Notes: generated by a model not told the origin, from the letters alone. Shown: positions 1 to 8,723, numbered from the stretch's first letter. The stretch: 64,000 nt of DNA from Lentzea waywayandensis (GCF_900115955.1 NZ_FOYL01000002.1:1178001-1242000), one strand, 5' to 3'. Made by a program: numbers and translations.

Positions 1-1586
1 GTGGTGAGCCGGAACGGGAACTCGTTGGTCAGCTCGTCTACGGGCGGGCTGTGCGGCACCGGCGAGAACGTCGCGGGCATGCCGCGCTTGACGGGGTCCT
101 CCTCCCAGAGCCTGCCGTGCAGGAAGCTGGGTTCGAGGGAGTCCTCGCTCGGACACGGCCACTGGATGCCGCCGAGCGCCTCCAGCCGGTCGTAGGTCAT
201 GCCGGTGTGGATGGGCGACAGGCTGCGCAGCTCGTCCCACACGTCCTGGCCGGTCTTGTGCTGCCAGTCCGCGCCGAGCCGTGTCGCGATCTCACCCATG
301 ATCTCGATGTCGTCGCGCGCGCCCTCGGGCGGTGTGAGTGCTTTCCTGACCCGCTGGACCCTGCGCTCGCTGTTCGTGAACGTGCCGTCGGTCTCGCACC
401 ACGCCGCCGCGGCGGGAAGCACGACGTGCGCGAGCTGCGCGGTCTTGGTGAGGAAGATGTCCTGCACCACGACGTGGTCCAAGTTGGACAGTCGTTTGAT
501 CGTGTGCTCGCAGTCGGCCTCGGACTGCACCGGGTTCTCGCCGATGATGTACACGGTGGTCATGTCACCGCGTTCCATCGCCTCCAGCATCTGGGTGAGG
601 TTCCAGCCCTTGGCTGCCTTGAAGTTCGAACCCCACGCGTCGTTGAACTTCTTGGCAACGCTCGGGTCCGTGATGTCCTGGAAGCCGGGCAACCGGTCGG
701 GGATGGCGCCCATGTCGCCGCCACCCTGCACGTTGTTCTGCCCGCGCAACGGGTTCAGCCCCGCGCCGTAACGTCCGACCTGGCCGGTCAGCAGCGACAG
801 GTTGATGAGGCTCAGCACGTTGTTGGTGCCGTTGTGGTGCTCGGTGATGCCGAGCGTCCAGCTCAGCTGACCGCGATCCGCCTTGGCGTAGGCATGTGCG
901 AGCTCGCGAATGAGCGCGGCCGGCACCCCGGTCTCCAGTTCGGCGACCGGCAACGTCCACGGCTCGACGGCCTTCACGAACTCCTGGAAGCCCTCGGTCG
1001 CGCGCTCGACGAACGACATGTTGGTGAGGTTCGAAGCGATGATCTCCCGCGCGATGGCGTGCGCCAGCGGGATGTCCGTACCGACCTTGAGCCGCAACCA
1101 CCCGTGCGCCCACTTGCCGGTGCTGGTCAGCCGCGGGTCGACCACGTAGAGCTTCGCGCCCTTGTTGACCGCCCTCAGCACGTGCTGGAAGAAGATCGGG
1201 TGCGCCTCCCGCGCGTTCGAGCCCCACAGCACGATCAGGTCGGCGTCCTCGATCTCCTGGTAGGAGGAGGTACCGCCACCACTGCCGAACACCTTGGCCA
1301 GTCCGGCCACGCTGGGCGCGTGACAGGTGCGGTTGCACGAGTCGACGTTGTTCGTGCCGATCACCGCACGCGTGAACTTCTGGGCCATGTAGTTCATCTC
1401 GTTGGTGGCCCGCGCACAGGAGAACATGCCGAACGCGTCCGGACCACCGTTGGCCACGTTCCTGCGGAAGCCCTCTGCTGCCTTGTCCAGCGCCTCGTCC
1501 CAGGTGGCCGGCCGCAGGACTCCCGCGTCGCGCACCAGTGGCTGGGTCAGCCGCACGTAGGGCTCGGTCTTCTTCCGCCTGCTCAT
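1..1586 (-). CDS. Molybdopterin formate dehydrogenase catalytic subunit, partial (C-terminus beyond left edge)
   Basis: Oxidises formate to CO2 at a bis-MGD molybdenum centre. The reading frame shows the core of the FdhF/FdhA family. Cys88-His89 in NRTCHAPSVAGL is the expected Mo-ligand Cys with its proton-relay His, and ARATNE, GTNNVDSC, LWGSNAREAHP and GENPVQSE are family blocks. The ATG at 1586 has a strong GGAGGAGG site just upstream. The protein begins almost directly at the RLTQPLVR block, so the usual N-terminal [4Fe-4S] Cys motif is absent, and no Cys motif occurs in the open frame above it. The gene lies 19 bp from a copy of the GntR-type operator and probably belongs to the oxalate/formate regulon. 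It runs off the left edge. Confidence 0.9.
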   Translation of the reverse strand, partial: MSRRKKTEPYVRLTQPLVRDAGVLRPATWDEALDKAAEGFRRNVANGGPDAFGMFSCARATNEMNYMAQKFTRAVIGTNNVDSCNRTCHAPSVAGLAKVFGSGGGTSSYQEIEDADLIVLWGSNAREAHPIFFQHVLRAVNKGAKLYVVDPRLTSTGKWAHGWLRLKVGTDIPLAHAIAREIIASNLTNMSFVERATEGFQEFVKAVEPWTLPVAELETGVPAALIRELAHAYAKADRGQLSWTLGITEHHNGTNNVLSLINLSLLTGQVGRYGAGLNPLRGQNNVQGGGDMGAIPDRLPGFQDITDPSVAKKFNDAWGSNFKAAKGWNLTQMLEAMERGDMTTVYIIGENPVQSEADCEHTIKRLSNLDHVVVQDIFLTKTAQLAHVVLPAAAAWCETDGTFTNSERRVQRVRKALTPPEGARDDIEIMGEIATRLGADWQHKTGQDVWDELRSLSPIHTGMTYDRLEALGGIQWPCPSEDSLEPSFLHGRLWEEDPVKRGMPATFSPVPHSPPVDELTNEFPFRLT

Positions 1587-1605
1587 CGTCTGCACCTCCT
1601 CCGCC

Positions 1606-1631
1606 CATACTGTATGCAATCTTCGGTATGC
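1606..1631 (-). promoter_or_regulatory. Putative GntR operator upstream of formate dehydrogenase (site A)
   Basis: The minus strand reads GATTGCATACAGTATG, preceded by a further GCATAC half-site. The core is shared with the sites at 9721, 19241 and 36509. It ends 19 nt before the fdh start codon, the same spacing as in the reductase and antiporter genes. Confidence 0.65.
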
Positions 1632-1683
1632 GCTAGCCCCAGATGCGGTTCTGTTGCCCAGCGGCCCGAAGACGGACGGCGGG

Positions 1684-2262
1684 TCAGGAGCGCGCGATCG
1701 ACTCCTCGATCGACCGCAGCGTGGACTGGAGAACGGCGTCGCGGTGCGCTCCGGCGGGCAGTGCGCGCGCGACCGACACCGCGCCGACGATGGCGGCGAC
1801 GAGCGCCCAGGCACGCCGCCGCTGCTCCTCGAAGTCACCGGGCATGGCGGGCAGAACGAGTGCGACCATGCGGGAGATCTGCAGCTGGTAGACCTCGCGC
1901 ACCGAGTCGCCCGCTCTGGCCACGTCCGCCGTGAGCGCCGTCAGCACGCAGCCGTCGGCGACGCCCTCGCAGTGCTCCTCACTCAGGTAGCTGTAGACGA
2001 GCGCGACGAGCCTGCGTCGTCGTTCGTCGGTGTCGGCGACTTCGAGCGCGTCGAACTCCGGGCTGACGTTCGCGCGGATCACCTGCTCCAGGAACCCTTC
2101 CTTGCTCCCGAAGTGGGAGTAGATCGCACCCGAGGTGACCTCGGCGGCCGAGGCGAGACCGTCCACGCCCACGCCGTGGAAGCCCTTCTCCTTCAGCCGG
2201 CGTCCGGCCGCGGCCAGAATCGCGGCCCTGGCCTGCTCCTTGTGGTCCTTCGCGTACCGCAC
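1684..2262 (-). CDS. TetR/AcrR family transcriptional regulator
   Basis: A 192-residue one-component repressor. Residues about 10-60 form the TetR HTH (ILAAAGRRLKEKGFHG, then VTSGAIYSHFGSKEGFLEQV); the C-terminal half is a variable ligand domain, here resembling the TetR_C domain of AcrR-like proteins. It is divergent from the alpha/beta hydrolase at 2355, and a 28-bp near-perfect inverted repeat lies between them, so it probably represses itself and the hydrolase. The ligand is unknown. Its 3' end lies about 50 bp from the fdh operator; fdh follows on the same strand but has its own regulatory site. Confidence 0.9.
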   Translation of the reverse strand: MRYAKDHKEQARAAILAAAGRRLKEKGFHGVGVDGLASAAEVTSGAIYSHFGSKEGFLEQVIRANVSPEFDALEVADTDERRRRLVALVYSYLSEEHCEGVADGCVLTALTADVARAGDSVREVYQLQISRMVALVLPAMPGDFEEQRRRAWALVAAIVGAVSVARALPAGAHRDAVLQSTLRSIEESIARS

Positions 2263-2305
2263 GCCGAACTCCCCACTTGACTTCCACCGGGGTCATGATC
2301 ATACG

Positions 2306-2333
2306 ATAACGCTCGTTACATAGCGATCGTTAT
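2306..2333. promoter_or_regulatory. Inverted-repeat operator between TetR gene and hydrolase
   Basis: ATAACGCTCG and CGATCGTTAT form 10-bp arms with one mismatch around an 8-nt spacer. This is typical of a TetR operator in a divergent intergenic region, and it sits close to both start codons. Confidence 0.65.
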
Positions 2334-2354
2334 TCTATGAATTCGCGAGGGGCC

Positions 2355-3185
2355 ATGTCTGCAAACTCCGCTGTCACGCGCACTGTCGACGTCGACGGCA
2401 CCCCGTTCGCCTACCGCGAGATCGGCCTCACCGAGGGCGTTCCGCTGGTGTTCCTGCACCACTTCACCGCGGTGCTCGACGACTGGGACCCCGCGGTCGT
2501 GGACGGTCTGGCCGAGCGGCACCGGGTGGTCCTGGTCGACCTGCGCGGGGTGGGCAGCTCGGGCGGTACCACGCCGGACAGCGTGGAGGCCATGGCGACC
2601 GACCTCGCCGGATTCCTGCGCGCGCTGGGGTTCGGCGAGGTCGACCTGCTCGGCGTGTCGATGGGCGGCATGATCGCCCAGGTGCTGGCCCAGCAGGAAC
2701 CCGGCCTGGTGCGCCGGATGATCCTCGCCGGCACCTCACCGGCCGGGGACGCGGGTCCCGCCAACGCACTCGCGTTGCTGCAGAACGCCCTTCAGCAAGC
2801 GGCCGCCGAAGGCAAGCACCCCAAGCACGTGCTGTTCTTCTCCCCCACCGCGCGGAGCCAGGAGGCCGCGGACGCGTTCCTCGCGCGGTTGAACGAGCGG
2901 ACGGAGGACCGCGACGCCGAGGTGACGAACGAGACCATCGGCGCGCAGGCGACCGCGTTGGCCAAGTGGGAGCAGAGCTCGCCGGAGGGTCTCACGACGG
3001 TCCGCCAGCCCGTGCTCGTCGTCAACGGGGACAACGACGTCATGACCCCGACGATCAGCTCGTTCAACCTCGCGAAGTACCTGCCCAACGCGCAGCTGAG
3101 CATCTACCCCGACGCCGGGCACGGCGCCCTGTTCCAGCACCACGCGCTGTTCGTCGAGCAGGCGCTGGAGTTCCTCAGCGCGTGA
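2355..3185 (+). CDS. Alpha/beta hydrolase
   Basis: A 276-residue cytoplasmic alpha/beta-hydrolase of the non-haem peroxidase/esterase type. GVSMGGMI holds the nucleophile-elbow Ser, LVVNGDNDVMTP contains the acid region, and DAGHGALFQ carries the catalytic His near the C-terminus. The ATG at 2355 is preferred over that at 2337, because GCGAGGGG gives it a ribosome site and 2337 lies 4 bp from the operator repeat. It is divergent from a TetR gene that probably controls it. Its 3' end overlaps the convergent aldo-keto reductase by 11 bp. The substrate is not evident. Confidence 0.85.
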   Translation: MSANSAVTRTVDVDGTPFAYREIGLTEGVPLVFLHHFTAVLDDWDPAVVDGLAERHRVVLVDLRGVGSSGGTTPDSVEAMATDLAGFLRALGFGEVDLLGVSMGGMIAQVLAQQEPGLVRRMILAGTSPAGDAGPANALALLQNALQQAAAEGKHPKHVLFFSPTARSQEAADAFLARLNERTEDRDAEVTNETIGAQATALAKWEQSSPEGLTTVRQPVLVVNGDNDVMTPTISSFNLAKYLPNAQLSIYPDAGHGALFQHHALFVEQALEFLSA

Positions 3186-4212
3186 GCAGCGACGGGAACA
3201 CCGCGGACGGTCGTCCGTCCACAGTGGCCCCCGCGAACTGGAGCATCGGCGCGAGCTGACGGTTGTTGTCGGCCGGGAAGTTCAGCTTCGGCGCGGACAC
3301 CTCGTCGAGCGCGGCGCACTGGGCGTCGGACAGGGTCACGTCCAGCGCGCCCAGGTTCGTCTCGAACTGGTCCACGCGGCGGGCGCCGATCACCACCGAA
3401 CTGACGCCCGGCCGTCCGCGCAGCCACGCCAGGGCGACCTGGGCGGCGGGGACGCCGATCTCGTCGGCCACGGCGGTGACGGCGTCGATCACGGCCTGCT
3501 CGGCGGCGTTCGGCGCCTGGCCGCGGTCGCCGGAGTGCTTGCCGGACAACAGACCGCCCGCCAGCGGCGACCACGGCAGCACGCCCATGCCCATGGCCTG
3601 CGCCATCGGGATCAGCTCACCTTCGGAGGTGCGCTCCAGCAGCGAGTAGCAGAGCTGCAACGCGATGATCGGCGACCAGCCGTACCACCGGGCGAGCGTC
3701 GCGGCCTCGGCCGTCGCCCACGCCGGGATGTCCGAGAAGCCGACGTAGCGGATCTTGCCGGCGCGCACCTGGTCGTCGAGCGCGCGCAGGGTCTCCTCGA
3801 CGGGAGTGGCCGGGTCGAAGTTGTGCAGCCAGTAGATGTCCACGTAGTCGGTCCGCAACCGGCGAAGGGAGTCCTCCAGCTGGTGCACGATCGCCTTGCG
3901 GCCGGGCCCGCCGCCGTTCGGGTCGCCGACGTGCAGGTTGCAGAAGAACTTCGTACCGATCACCACCCGGTCGCGCAACGACGGGCGGTCCGCGAAGAAG
4001 TCACCGATGATCTTCTCCGAGTGCCCGGCGGTGTACATGTTGGCGGTGTCGATGGAATTACCACCGTGCTCCACGTAGGACGCGAGGATCTTGGCGGACT
4101 CCTCCGGGCTGCTGCCCCAGCCCCAGTCCTCGCCGAAGGTCATCGTGCCGAGGGTGAACGGGCTGACGCGCAGGCCGGAGCGGCCGAGAGTGATGTAGGA
4201 ATCAAGCGACAT
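3175..4212 (-). CDS. Aldo/keto reductase
   Basis: A 345-residue NADPH-dependent TIM-barrel reductase of the AKR superfamily. SIDTANMYTAGHSE carries the Asp and Tyr of the catalytic tetrad, VVIGTKFF the Lys, and DIYWLHNFD the His. GVLPWSPLAGGLLSGK and VVIGARRVDQFETNL are the usual C-terminal cofactor blocks. The start is placed at MSLDSYITLGRSG, where family similarity begins; the frame is open 20 codons further upstream. It is divergent from an AraC-type regulator 112 bp away, a frequent pairing that suggests local control. Confidence 0.9.
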   Translation of the reverse strand: MSLDSYITLGRSGLRVSPFTLGTMTFGEDWGWGSSPEESAKILASYVEHGGNSIDTANMYTAGHSEKIIGDFFADRPSLRDRVVIGTKFFCNLHVGDPNGGGPGRKAIVHQLEDSLRRLRTDYVDIYWLHNFDPATPVEETLRALDDQVRAGKIRYVGFSDIPAWATAEAATLARWYGWSPIIALQLCYSLLERTSEGELIPMAQAMGMGVLPWSPLAGGLLSGKHSGDRGQAPNAAEQAVIDAVTAVADEIGVPAAQVALAWLRGRPGVSSVVIGARRVDQFETNLGALDVTLSDAQCAALDEVSAPKLNFPADNNRQLAPMLQFAGATVDGRPSAVFPSLLTR

Positions 4213-4324
4213 ACCCAGATTCAAGGCCCCGGCGGCGTGATCACCTAGACCGATGGGCTCGGTCCGTTGCACGATCCGCTCAGCCTCGCGGCGATCAGGT
4301 CACTGCGGTGCGAGACTGGGAACC

Positions 4325-5203
4325 ATGACGCACCTGGACGAGATCCGCCGCGGGATCCTCCGGCACGCCGGTGCCCCCGGCCGTCCACTGTGGATCGGCG
4401 GCGTGCTGGTGTTCGCCGGAGATCGGGTGACCGAGCCCATGTGCACGGTCACCGAACCGGTGCTCACGCTCGTCGCCCAGGGCACGAAACGCACGGTCCT
4501 CGGTGCTCACACCTTCGACCACGGACCGGGCCAGATCGCGGTCGTGACCGTCGACCTCCCGCTGACCGGCCACATCACCAGCGCCCCGTTCCTCGCGCTG
4601 GGCCTGAAACTGGAGCCGAAGACCATCGCGCAACTGCTCGTGGACGGCGGCCCGGCGAAGATCCGCCCGCACGACGGCCCCGGCATCTCGATCAGCGACG
4701 CCGAAGATCGCGTGCTCGATCCGCTCGCGAGACTGCTGCGCCTGCTGGACGAGCCACGCGACCTGCGGGTGCTCGGCGCGTCCGTGCGGCGCGAGATCCA
4801 CTGGCGGCTGCTCAACGGCCCGCAGGCGGCGCTGATGCGCCAGGCGGGCACGGCCGACAGCCGCCTGGCCCTCGTGGCGAGCGCCATCGCGTGGATCAAG
4901 GCCCGCTACGACCGGGTGATCCGCATCGACGACCTGGCCGCCGACGTCGGCACCAGCGTCCCGACGCTCAACCGGCACTTCCGGGCCGTCACCGCGTTGA
5001 GCCCGTTGCAGTATCAGAAGCAGATCCGGTTGCAACGGGCTCGTGCCGCGCTCATCACCGCACCGCACGACGTGGCGGCGATCGGTTATTCGGTCGGCTA
5101 CGACAACCCGTCGCAGTTCAGCCGCGAGTACCGGCGGATGTTCGGTGCGCCGCCCGGACAGGACGCGCTACGCCTGCAGCACGCGTCGATCGTCCAGGAG
5201 TGA
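4325..5203 (+). CDS. AraC family transcriptional regulator (AraC_N type)
   Basis: A 292-residue regulator. The N-terminal half matches the AraC_N cupin-like sensor (EPVLTLVAQGTKRTVLG, VTVDLPLTGHI, PFLALGLKLEP). The C-terminal 100 residues hold two AraC HTH motifs (IRIDDLAADVGTSVPTLNRHF and VAAIGYSVGYDNPSQFSREY). The likely target is the divergent aldo-keto reductase, as such regulators often neighbour AKR or SDR genes. The ATG at 4325 starts the conserved MTHLDEIRRGI region. Its 3' end overlaps the convergent membrane-protein gene by 36 bp. Confidence 0.9.
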   Translation: MTHLDEIRRGILRHAGAPGRPLWIGGVLVFAGDRVTEPMCTVTEPVLTLVAQGTKRTVLGAHTFDHGPGQIAVVTVDLPLTGHITSAPFLALGLKLEPKTIAQLLVDGGPAKIRPHDGPGISISDAEDRVLDPLARLLRLLDEPRDLRVLGASVRREIHWRLLNGPQAALMRQAGTADSRLALVASAIAWIKARYDRVIRIDDLAADVGTSVPTLNRHFRAVTALSPLQYQKQIRLQRARAALITAPHDVAAIGYSVGYDNPSQFSREYRRMFGAPPGQDALRLQHASIVQE

Positions 5204-6211
5204 GAACGCGTCCGCCACGTCGCACAGGAACGCCGTGTCGCCGTCCAGGTCCGGTTCCCCCGCACCAGGTTCCACCTTCTCCGGTGCCAAGCCCCGCGCC
5301 CTGATGGCGGCGGCGACCACCGCGGCCTCGACCTCGGCCGGGCTCGCCGCCGCGGCCCGTGCGGCGGCGGCGACGCCGGCGTCCCGGCACGGCTGGAGGT
5401 CCAGCAGGCCGTCCCGGATCTCGATCACCCGCCGGTACAGGCGCATCCGCATGTTCCACCAGCCGACGCGCGGGTTGAGCGCGATCCGCGGATCCGCGTC
5501 GGCCAGCGCCCGCCAGAGAGGTTCGAGCCGGGTGTACTGGCGGTACCGGCGCCGCCAGGCCGCCACGGCCGGCACGGCGGCACCGGCCAGCACCACGACG
5601 TGGGCGGCGTTGGGCAGCACCGCGCTCATCCAGAAGCTCCACCCCAGCGGGTAGTCGAACCCGAAGCGGCTGGACCCGACGCGCACGACCCTGTTCACGA
5701 GGTACACCAACGCCATCACCGCACCGGCCACGACGAGGTGCAGCCCGAACCGCAGCGCGCGGTCGGACGTGGTGCGGGCGTATCGCTGGCCGAGCCGGAC
5801 CACGTTGCCGAACGCGGGTGTCAGCGTGAGCAGGTACGCCGCCCAGTACTCGAGAACCCACCGCGCCTGGGGAAGCAGACTCGGCTCCAGCGCGAAGCAC
5901 AGGCACATCACCCCGAACATGCCCGCCGTCCACCACGTGCTCCACCGGCTGCGCCGCAAGCCGTTGAGGTGCGCGAGAAGATCGTGCGCGGACCACGCCA
6001 CGAGCACCATGCCCGCGTGCCCGAGCAACCGCGCCAGGGTGCTCACCCCGGTCAGGTGTCCCAGCGCGAGTTGCCCCGCCGGCGTGAGCACGGTCAGCGA
6101 CACGGCGAGTCCGAGGAACAGCCGGCGAATCGCGTCCTGGCCGTCGCGCCAGCTGAACACCATCAGCCACGCGGCGGCGGGCGGCACGTACCGCAGCAGG
6201 AACTCACCCAT
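5168..6211 (-). CDS. MAB_1171c-like membrane protein (DUF6545 type)
   Basis: A 347-residue protein with about seven predicted membrane segments in the first 230 residues, then a cytoplasmic domain. LEPLWRALADADPRIAL and RMRLYRRVIEIRDGLLDL match the DUF6545 signature known from actinobacterial MAB_1171c-like proteins. It is last in a three-gene unit with an XRE regulator and an ImmA/IrrE peptidase; its start overlaps the peptidase stop by 8 bp, so translation is coupled. The function is unknown. The association with an ImmA-type protease suggests a stress or mobile-element related membrane module. Confidence 0.8.
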   Translation of the reverse strand: MGEFLLRYVPPAAAWLMVFSWRDGQDAIRRLFLGLAVSLTVLTPAGQLALGHLTGVSTLARLLGHAGMVLVAWSAHDLLAHLNGLRRSRWSTWWTAGMFGVMCLCFALEPSLLPQARWVLEYWAAYLLTLTPAFGNVVRLGQRYARTTSDRALRFGLHLVVAGAVMALVYLVNRVVRVGSSRFGFDYPLGWSFWMSAVLPNAAHVVVLAGAAVPAVAAWRRRYRQYTRLEPLWRALADADPRIALNPRVGWWNMRMRLYRRVIEIRDGLLDLQPCRDAGVAAAARAAAASPAEVEAAVVAAAIRARGLAPEKVEPGAGEPDLDGDTAFLCDVADAFSLLDDRRVLQA

Positions 6212-6674
6212 GGAAACCGTCGAACGCGGCGCGGAGCCGGTCGGCCAGCGTGGTGCCGGTGTGCACGCGCTGGCGGATCAAGGTCGCGAGCAGTTCCGCC
6301 TCCCGTTCCTCCTCGGTGGAGTACCCGGTGCGGCCGAGCACGCGCCGGACCAGAGCCGGATCGAGACCGGGCAGCAGGAGCTCCGCCAGCTCGGTGAGGC
6401 TCGCCGACCCCGGGTAGTGGTCGCACAGCACGTGGCTCAGCTCGTGCAGCACGATGTGTTCCTGGTGGAACGGCGCGGTGTCCTCCTCGAAGAAGATGAT
6501 GTCCGCGGCATCGGTGGCGATCCAGAGGCCGCACACACCGGCGAGCCCGGCGACGGGCTTCAGGTGGATCGGCCTGCCTCGGCGCGCGGCGATGCGGCCC
6601 GCGAACGACGTCACGTCGAACGGGACCGGGATGTCCAGGCCGCGCAGGAGCTTTCGCAGCCTCCGGGCGCTCAC
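6204..6674 (-). CDS. ImmA/IrrE family metallopeptidase
   Basis: A 156-residue protein with the zinc peptidase motif HELSH inside HIVLHELSHVLCDHY. Upstream, ADIIFFEEDTAPFHQEH is typical of ImmA/IrrE proteins that follow XRE regulators in actinobacteria. In this family the protease cleaves the partner repressor on a signal (established for Bacillus ImmA-ImmR and Deinococcus IrrE-DdrO). The GTG start at 6674 overlaps the stop of the XRE gene (GTGA), so the pair is translationally coupled. A longer open frame upstream is antisense noise over the XRE gene. Confidence 0.88.
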   Translation of the reverse strand: MSARRLRKLLRGLDIPVPFDVTSFAGRIAARRGRPIHLKPVAGLAGVCGLWIATDAADIIFFEEDTAPFHQEHIVLHELSHVLCDHYPGSASLTELAELLLPGLDPALVRRVLGRTGYSTEEEREAELLATLIRQRVHTGTTLADRLRAAFDGFHG

Positions 6675-7096
6675 TTCGAGCCGTCCTCCCGGGGCAGTCC
6701 TTCGAGTTCGCGCACCCGCTCGACCATGTCGGCGATGGTGGCGAGGCTCTTGTCCGACAGTCCCCTGGCGCGCAGGGCGAGCTGACGCACGGGCGCGTCG
6801 CGCAACGCGTTGAGCAGCGTCAGTTCGGCGTCGATGCGGGCGGTCTCGGCGGCGTCGAAGAAGTACGCGGGCGGCACGCCGAAGAAGCTCGCCAGCGCCT
6901 CGACGTGACGCTTGGTCGGGTTGTCCCGCACGCCCTTGCGCAGCTGCCACAGGTAGGTGGCGGAGATCGTGGGGCCTCCCTTGGCCCTGATCGCCTCGGC
7001 GACCTCCTCGAAGGTGTATTCGCCGCCGTCGTCCGCCCGCACCGTGCGGAACAGGTGGTCGACCCGCGCCGCGAGCACCCCTTCATCCTCTGACAT
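6671..7096 (-). CDS. XRE family helix-turn-helix regulator
   Basis: A 141-residue protein. The N-terminal HTH (YTFEEVAEAIRAKG, PTISATYLWQLRKG, NPTKRHVEALASFFGVPPAYFF) is the actinobacterial XRE type that binds its own promoter. The C-terminal part (ALRDAPVRQLALRARGLS, ATIADMVERVRELEG) is helical and may be the protease-sensitive dimerisation tail. It leads the operon with the ImmA/IrrE peptidase and the DUF6545 membrane protein. The 140-bp gap to the divergent secreted-protein gene holds the promoters of both. Confidence 0.9.
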   Translation of the reverse strand: MSEDEGVLAARVDHLFRTVRADDGGEYTFEEVAEAIRAKGGPTISATYLWQLRKGVRDNPTKRHVEALASFFGVPPAYFFDAAETARIDAELTLLNALRDAPVRQLALRARGLSDKSLATIADMVERVRELEGLPREDGSK

Positions 7097-7235
7097 GGCG
7101 ACATCCTACCGATCAGCCCATGAACTCCTGTGGCACGGAGTGGAGCTTTCGTCCACACGCCAGTTGACAGCGTCTGGACATCTCAGTTTACTTCTCACGA
7201 CGCCTCATGAACTGGGGCGAATGGAGGGGGAATCC

Positions 7236-7739
7236 ATGCTGACCAGAACGCTTGCTGCCGTGGGTACGGCGACACTGCTCATGTCCACACTCTTCGCCGG
7301 GTCCGCGATAGCGGCCGACACGCCGGAGGAGGTGGTCGAAGCCCAGCCGATCACGGGGCCGTACGTGCCGGGACCCGTCGGCGAGACGTCCAGCCAGGCC
7401 ATCTCAGTCCTGCCGTTCGACTTCGAGTTCCAGATGTGCTGCTCGCTGGACTCACGCCAGTTCCAGCCGCCCGGCCGGGGGAACGCCGGGAAGGCCTGCG
7501 TGGAGCTGTGGGGCACCAAGAGCGACGATCCGTCCTGGAGGAGCCAGAAGGTCAAGGTCATCATGTGGGACGAGGACGGCATCGACGGCAAGAAGGGCCC
7601 CACCGTCGACTTCAAGCTCGACCAGCCCCGCAAGTACTGCTGGACCAGCCTCACCGTCGCCCACCCGCACCACTTCGAGATCCAGAAGCCCTGGGGACCG
7701 GCCCAGCTGTGGGGCAAGGGAAAGGCCACCGGCAGCTGA
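7236..7739 (+). CDS. Secreted protein of unknown function
   Basis: A 167-residue protein with a clear Sec signal: basic MLTRT, a hydrophobic stretch, and ASA-type processing near GSAIAADTPEE. The mature part has four Cys (CCSLDSRQF, GKACVELWG, KYCWTSL), many Trp/Lys/Asp and no family I recognise; the Cys spacing suggests two disulfides and a compact beta fold. A GGAGGGGG ribosome site precedes the ATG at 7236. It is divergent from the XRE-ImmA module, which may control it. A strong terminator hairpin follows 20 bp after the stop. Confidence 0.75.
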   Translation: MLTRTLAAVGTATLLMSTLFAGSAIAADTPEEVVEAQPITGPYVPGPVGETSSQAISVLPFDFEFQMCCSLDSRQFQPPGRGNAGKACVELWGTKSDDPSWRSQKVKVIMWDEDGIDGKKGPTVDFKLDQPRKYCWTSLTVAHPHHFEIQKPWGPAQLWGKGKATGS

Positions 7740-7760
7740 GCTGGGGGGCCGGGGGGGGAA

Positions 7761-7792
7761 CGGGGGCCGGTGAGGTGACGCACCGGCCCCCG
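7761..7792. terminator. Bidirectional terminator hairpin
   Basis: CGGGGGCCGGTG and CACCGGCCCCCG are perfect 12-bp arms with an 8-nt loop. The hairpin lies between the convergent ends of the secreted-protein gene and the LysR gene. There is no T-tract, as is usual for actinobacteria. Confidence 0.8.
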
Positions 7793-7805
7793 GTTCGTCG
7801 TTCCG

Positions 7806-8723
7806 TCACAGATCCCGGCGGTCGAGGTGCTTGTGCAGCAACCGATCCAGCTCCCCGCGCACGTCCAGCCCCCGCGTGAGCCCCAGCATCGCTCGCGCCA
7901 GCATGGACGCCTGCTCCCCCACCACGAGCCCGATCTGCGGCACCCGCTGCGGATCCTCGATGCGCACCACCCGCATCCCTTCCGGCGTACCGAACATCTG
8001 CAACCAGGCGTGGGCGATCACGCTCGACCACTTCCGGGTCGCCACGTGCGCCCACAACGTCGCCACGGTGTCGGCCTCGATCACCGGCACCGGCTGCACC
8101 CCGGCGTCGGCGAAGACCGAGTCGAGGATCCGCCGGTTGCGCATCTTGGTGGTCAGCAGGCACAACGGCAGCGCGGCCACGTCCGCCCACCGCGCCACCA
8201 GGCGGGAGGCGATCTCCTCGTCGGCGGGCGTCAGCAGGACGTACCGCTCCTCGTATAACGGCATGGCGCACACCGAACTGTCCACATAGGTCATCGCGAT
8301 GTCGAGCTCGAACTCCTCCAGCCCGTGCGTGATCTCCACCGACGACAACGACTCCAGCGTCACGCGCACGTGCGGGTAGCGCTCGCAGAACGGCGCCGTG
8401 AGCAGGGGCGCGACCGGGAGCGCCGTCGGAATGGCTCCGATCCGGAGCACCCCCGACAGCGACTCCCTCATGCGGGACAGGTCCTGCCGCAACGCGTCGC
8501 GATCCGCGAGCATGCGGTGCGCCCACAACAGGACCCGTTCCCCTTCCGGCGTCAGCGACTCGAACCGGCGGCCGCGGGACACGATCGGCACCCCGAGCTC
8601 GCGTTCGAGCTTGCTGATCGCCGCCGACAACGACGGCTGGGACACGTGGCACGCCTCGGCCGCACGCGCGAAGTGGCGTTCGCGCGCCAAGGCGACCAGG
8701 TACTCCAGCTGACGCAGCAACAA
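7806..8723 (-). CDS. LysR family transcriptional regulator
   Basis: A 305-residue LTTR. The N-terminal winged HTH is clear (LEYLVALARERHFARAAEAC, VSQPSLSAAISKLERELG), followed by a periplasmic-binding-protein-like effector domain (GVLRIGAIPTALPVAP, ITHGLEEFELDIAMTY). The TTG start at 8723 abuts the TAG stop of the ketopantoate-reductase-like gene, so the two form one transcript. Its place behind an operator-bearing promoter in the oxalate/formate region suggests it senses an intermediate of the same pathway, but no target site is visible. An alternative start is unlikely because family similarity begins at residue 2. Confidence 0.88.
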   Translation of the reverse strand: MLLRQLEYLVALARERHFARAAEACHVSQPSLSAAISKLERELGVPIVSRGRRFESLTPEGERVLLWAHRMLADRDALRQDLSRMRESLSGVLRIGAIPTALPVAPLLTAPFCERYPHVRVTLESLSSVEITHGLEEFELDIAMTYVDSSVCAMPLYEERYVLLTPADEEIASRLVARWADVAALPLCLLTTKMRNRRILDSVFADAGVQPVPVIEADTVATLWAHVATRKWSSVIAHAWLQMFGTPEGMRVVRIEDPQRVPQIGLVVGEQASMLARAMLGLTRGLDVRGELDRLLHKHLDRRDL

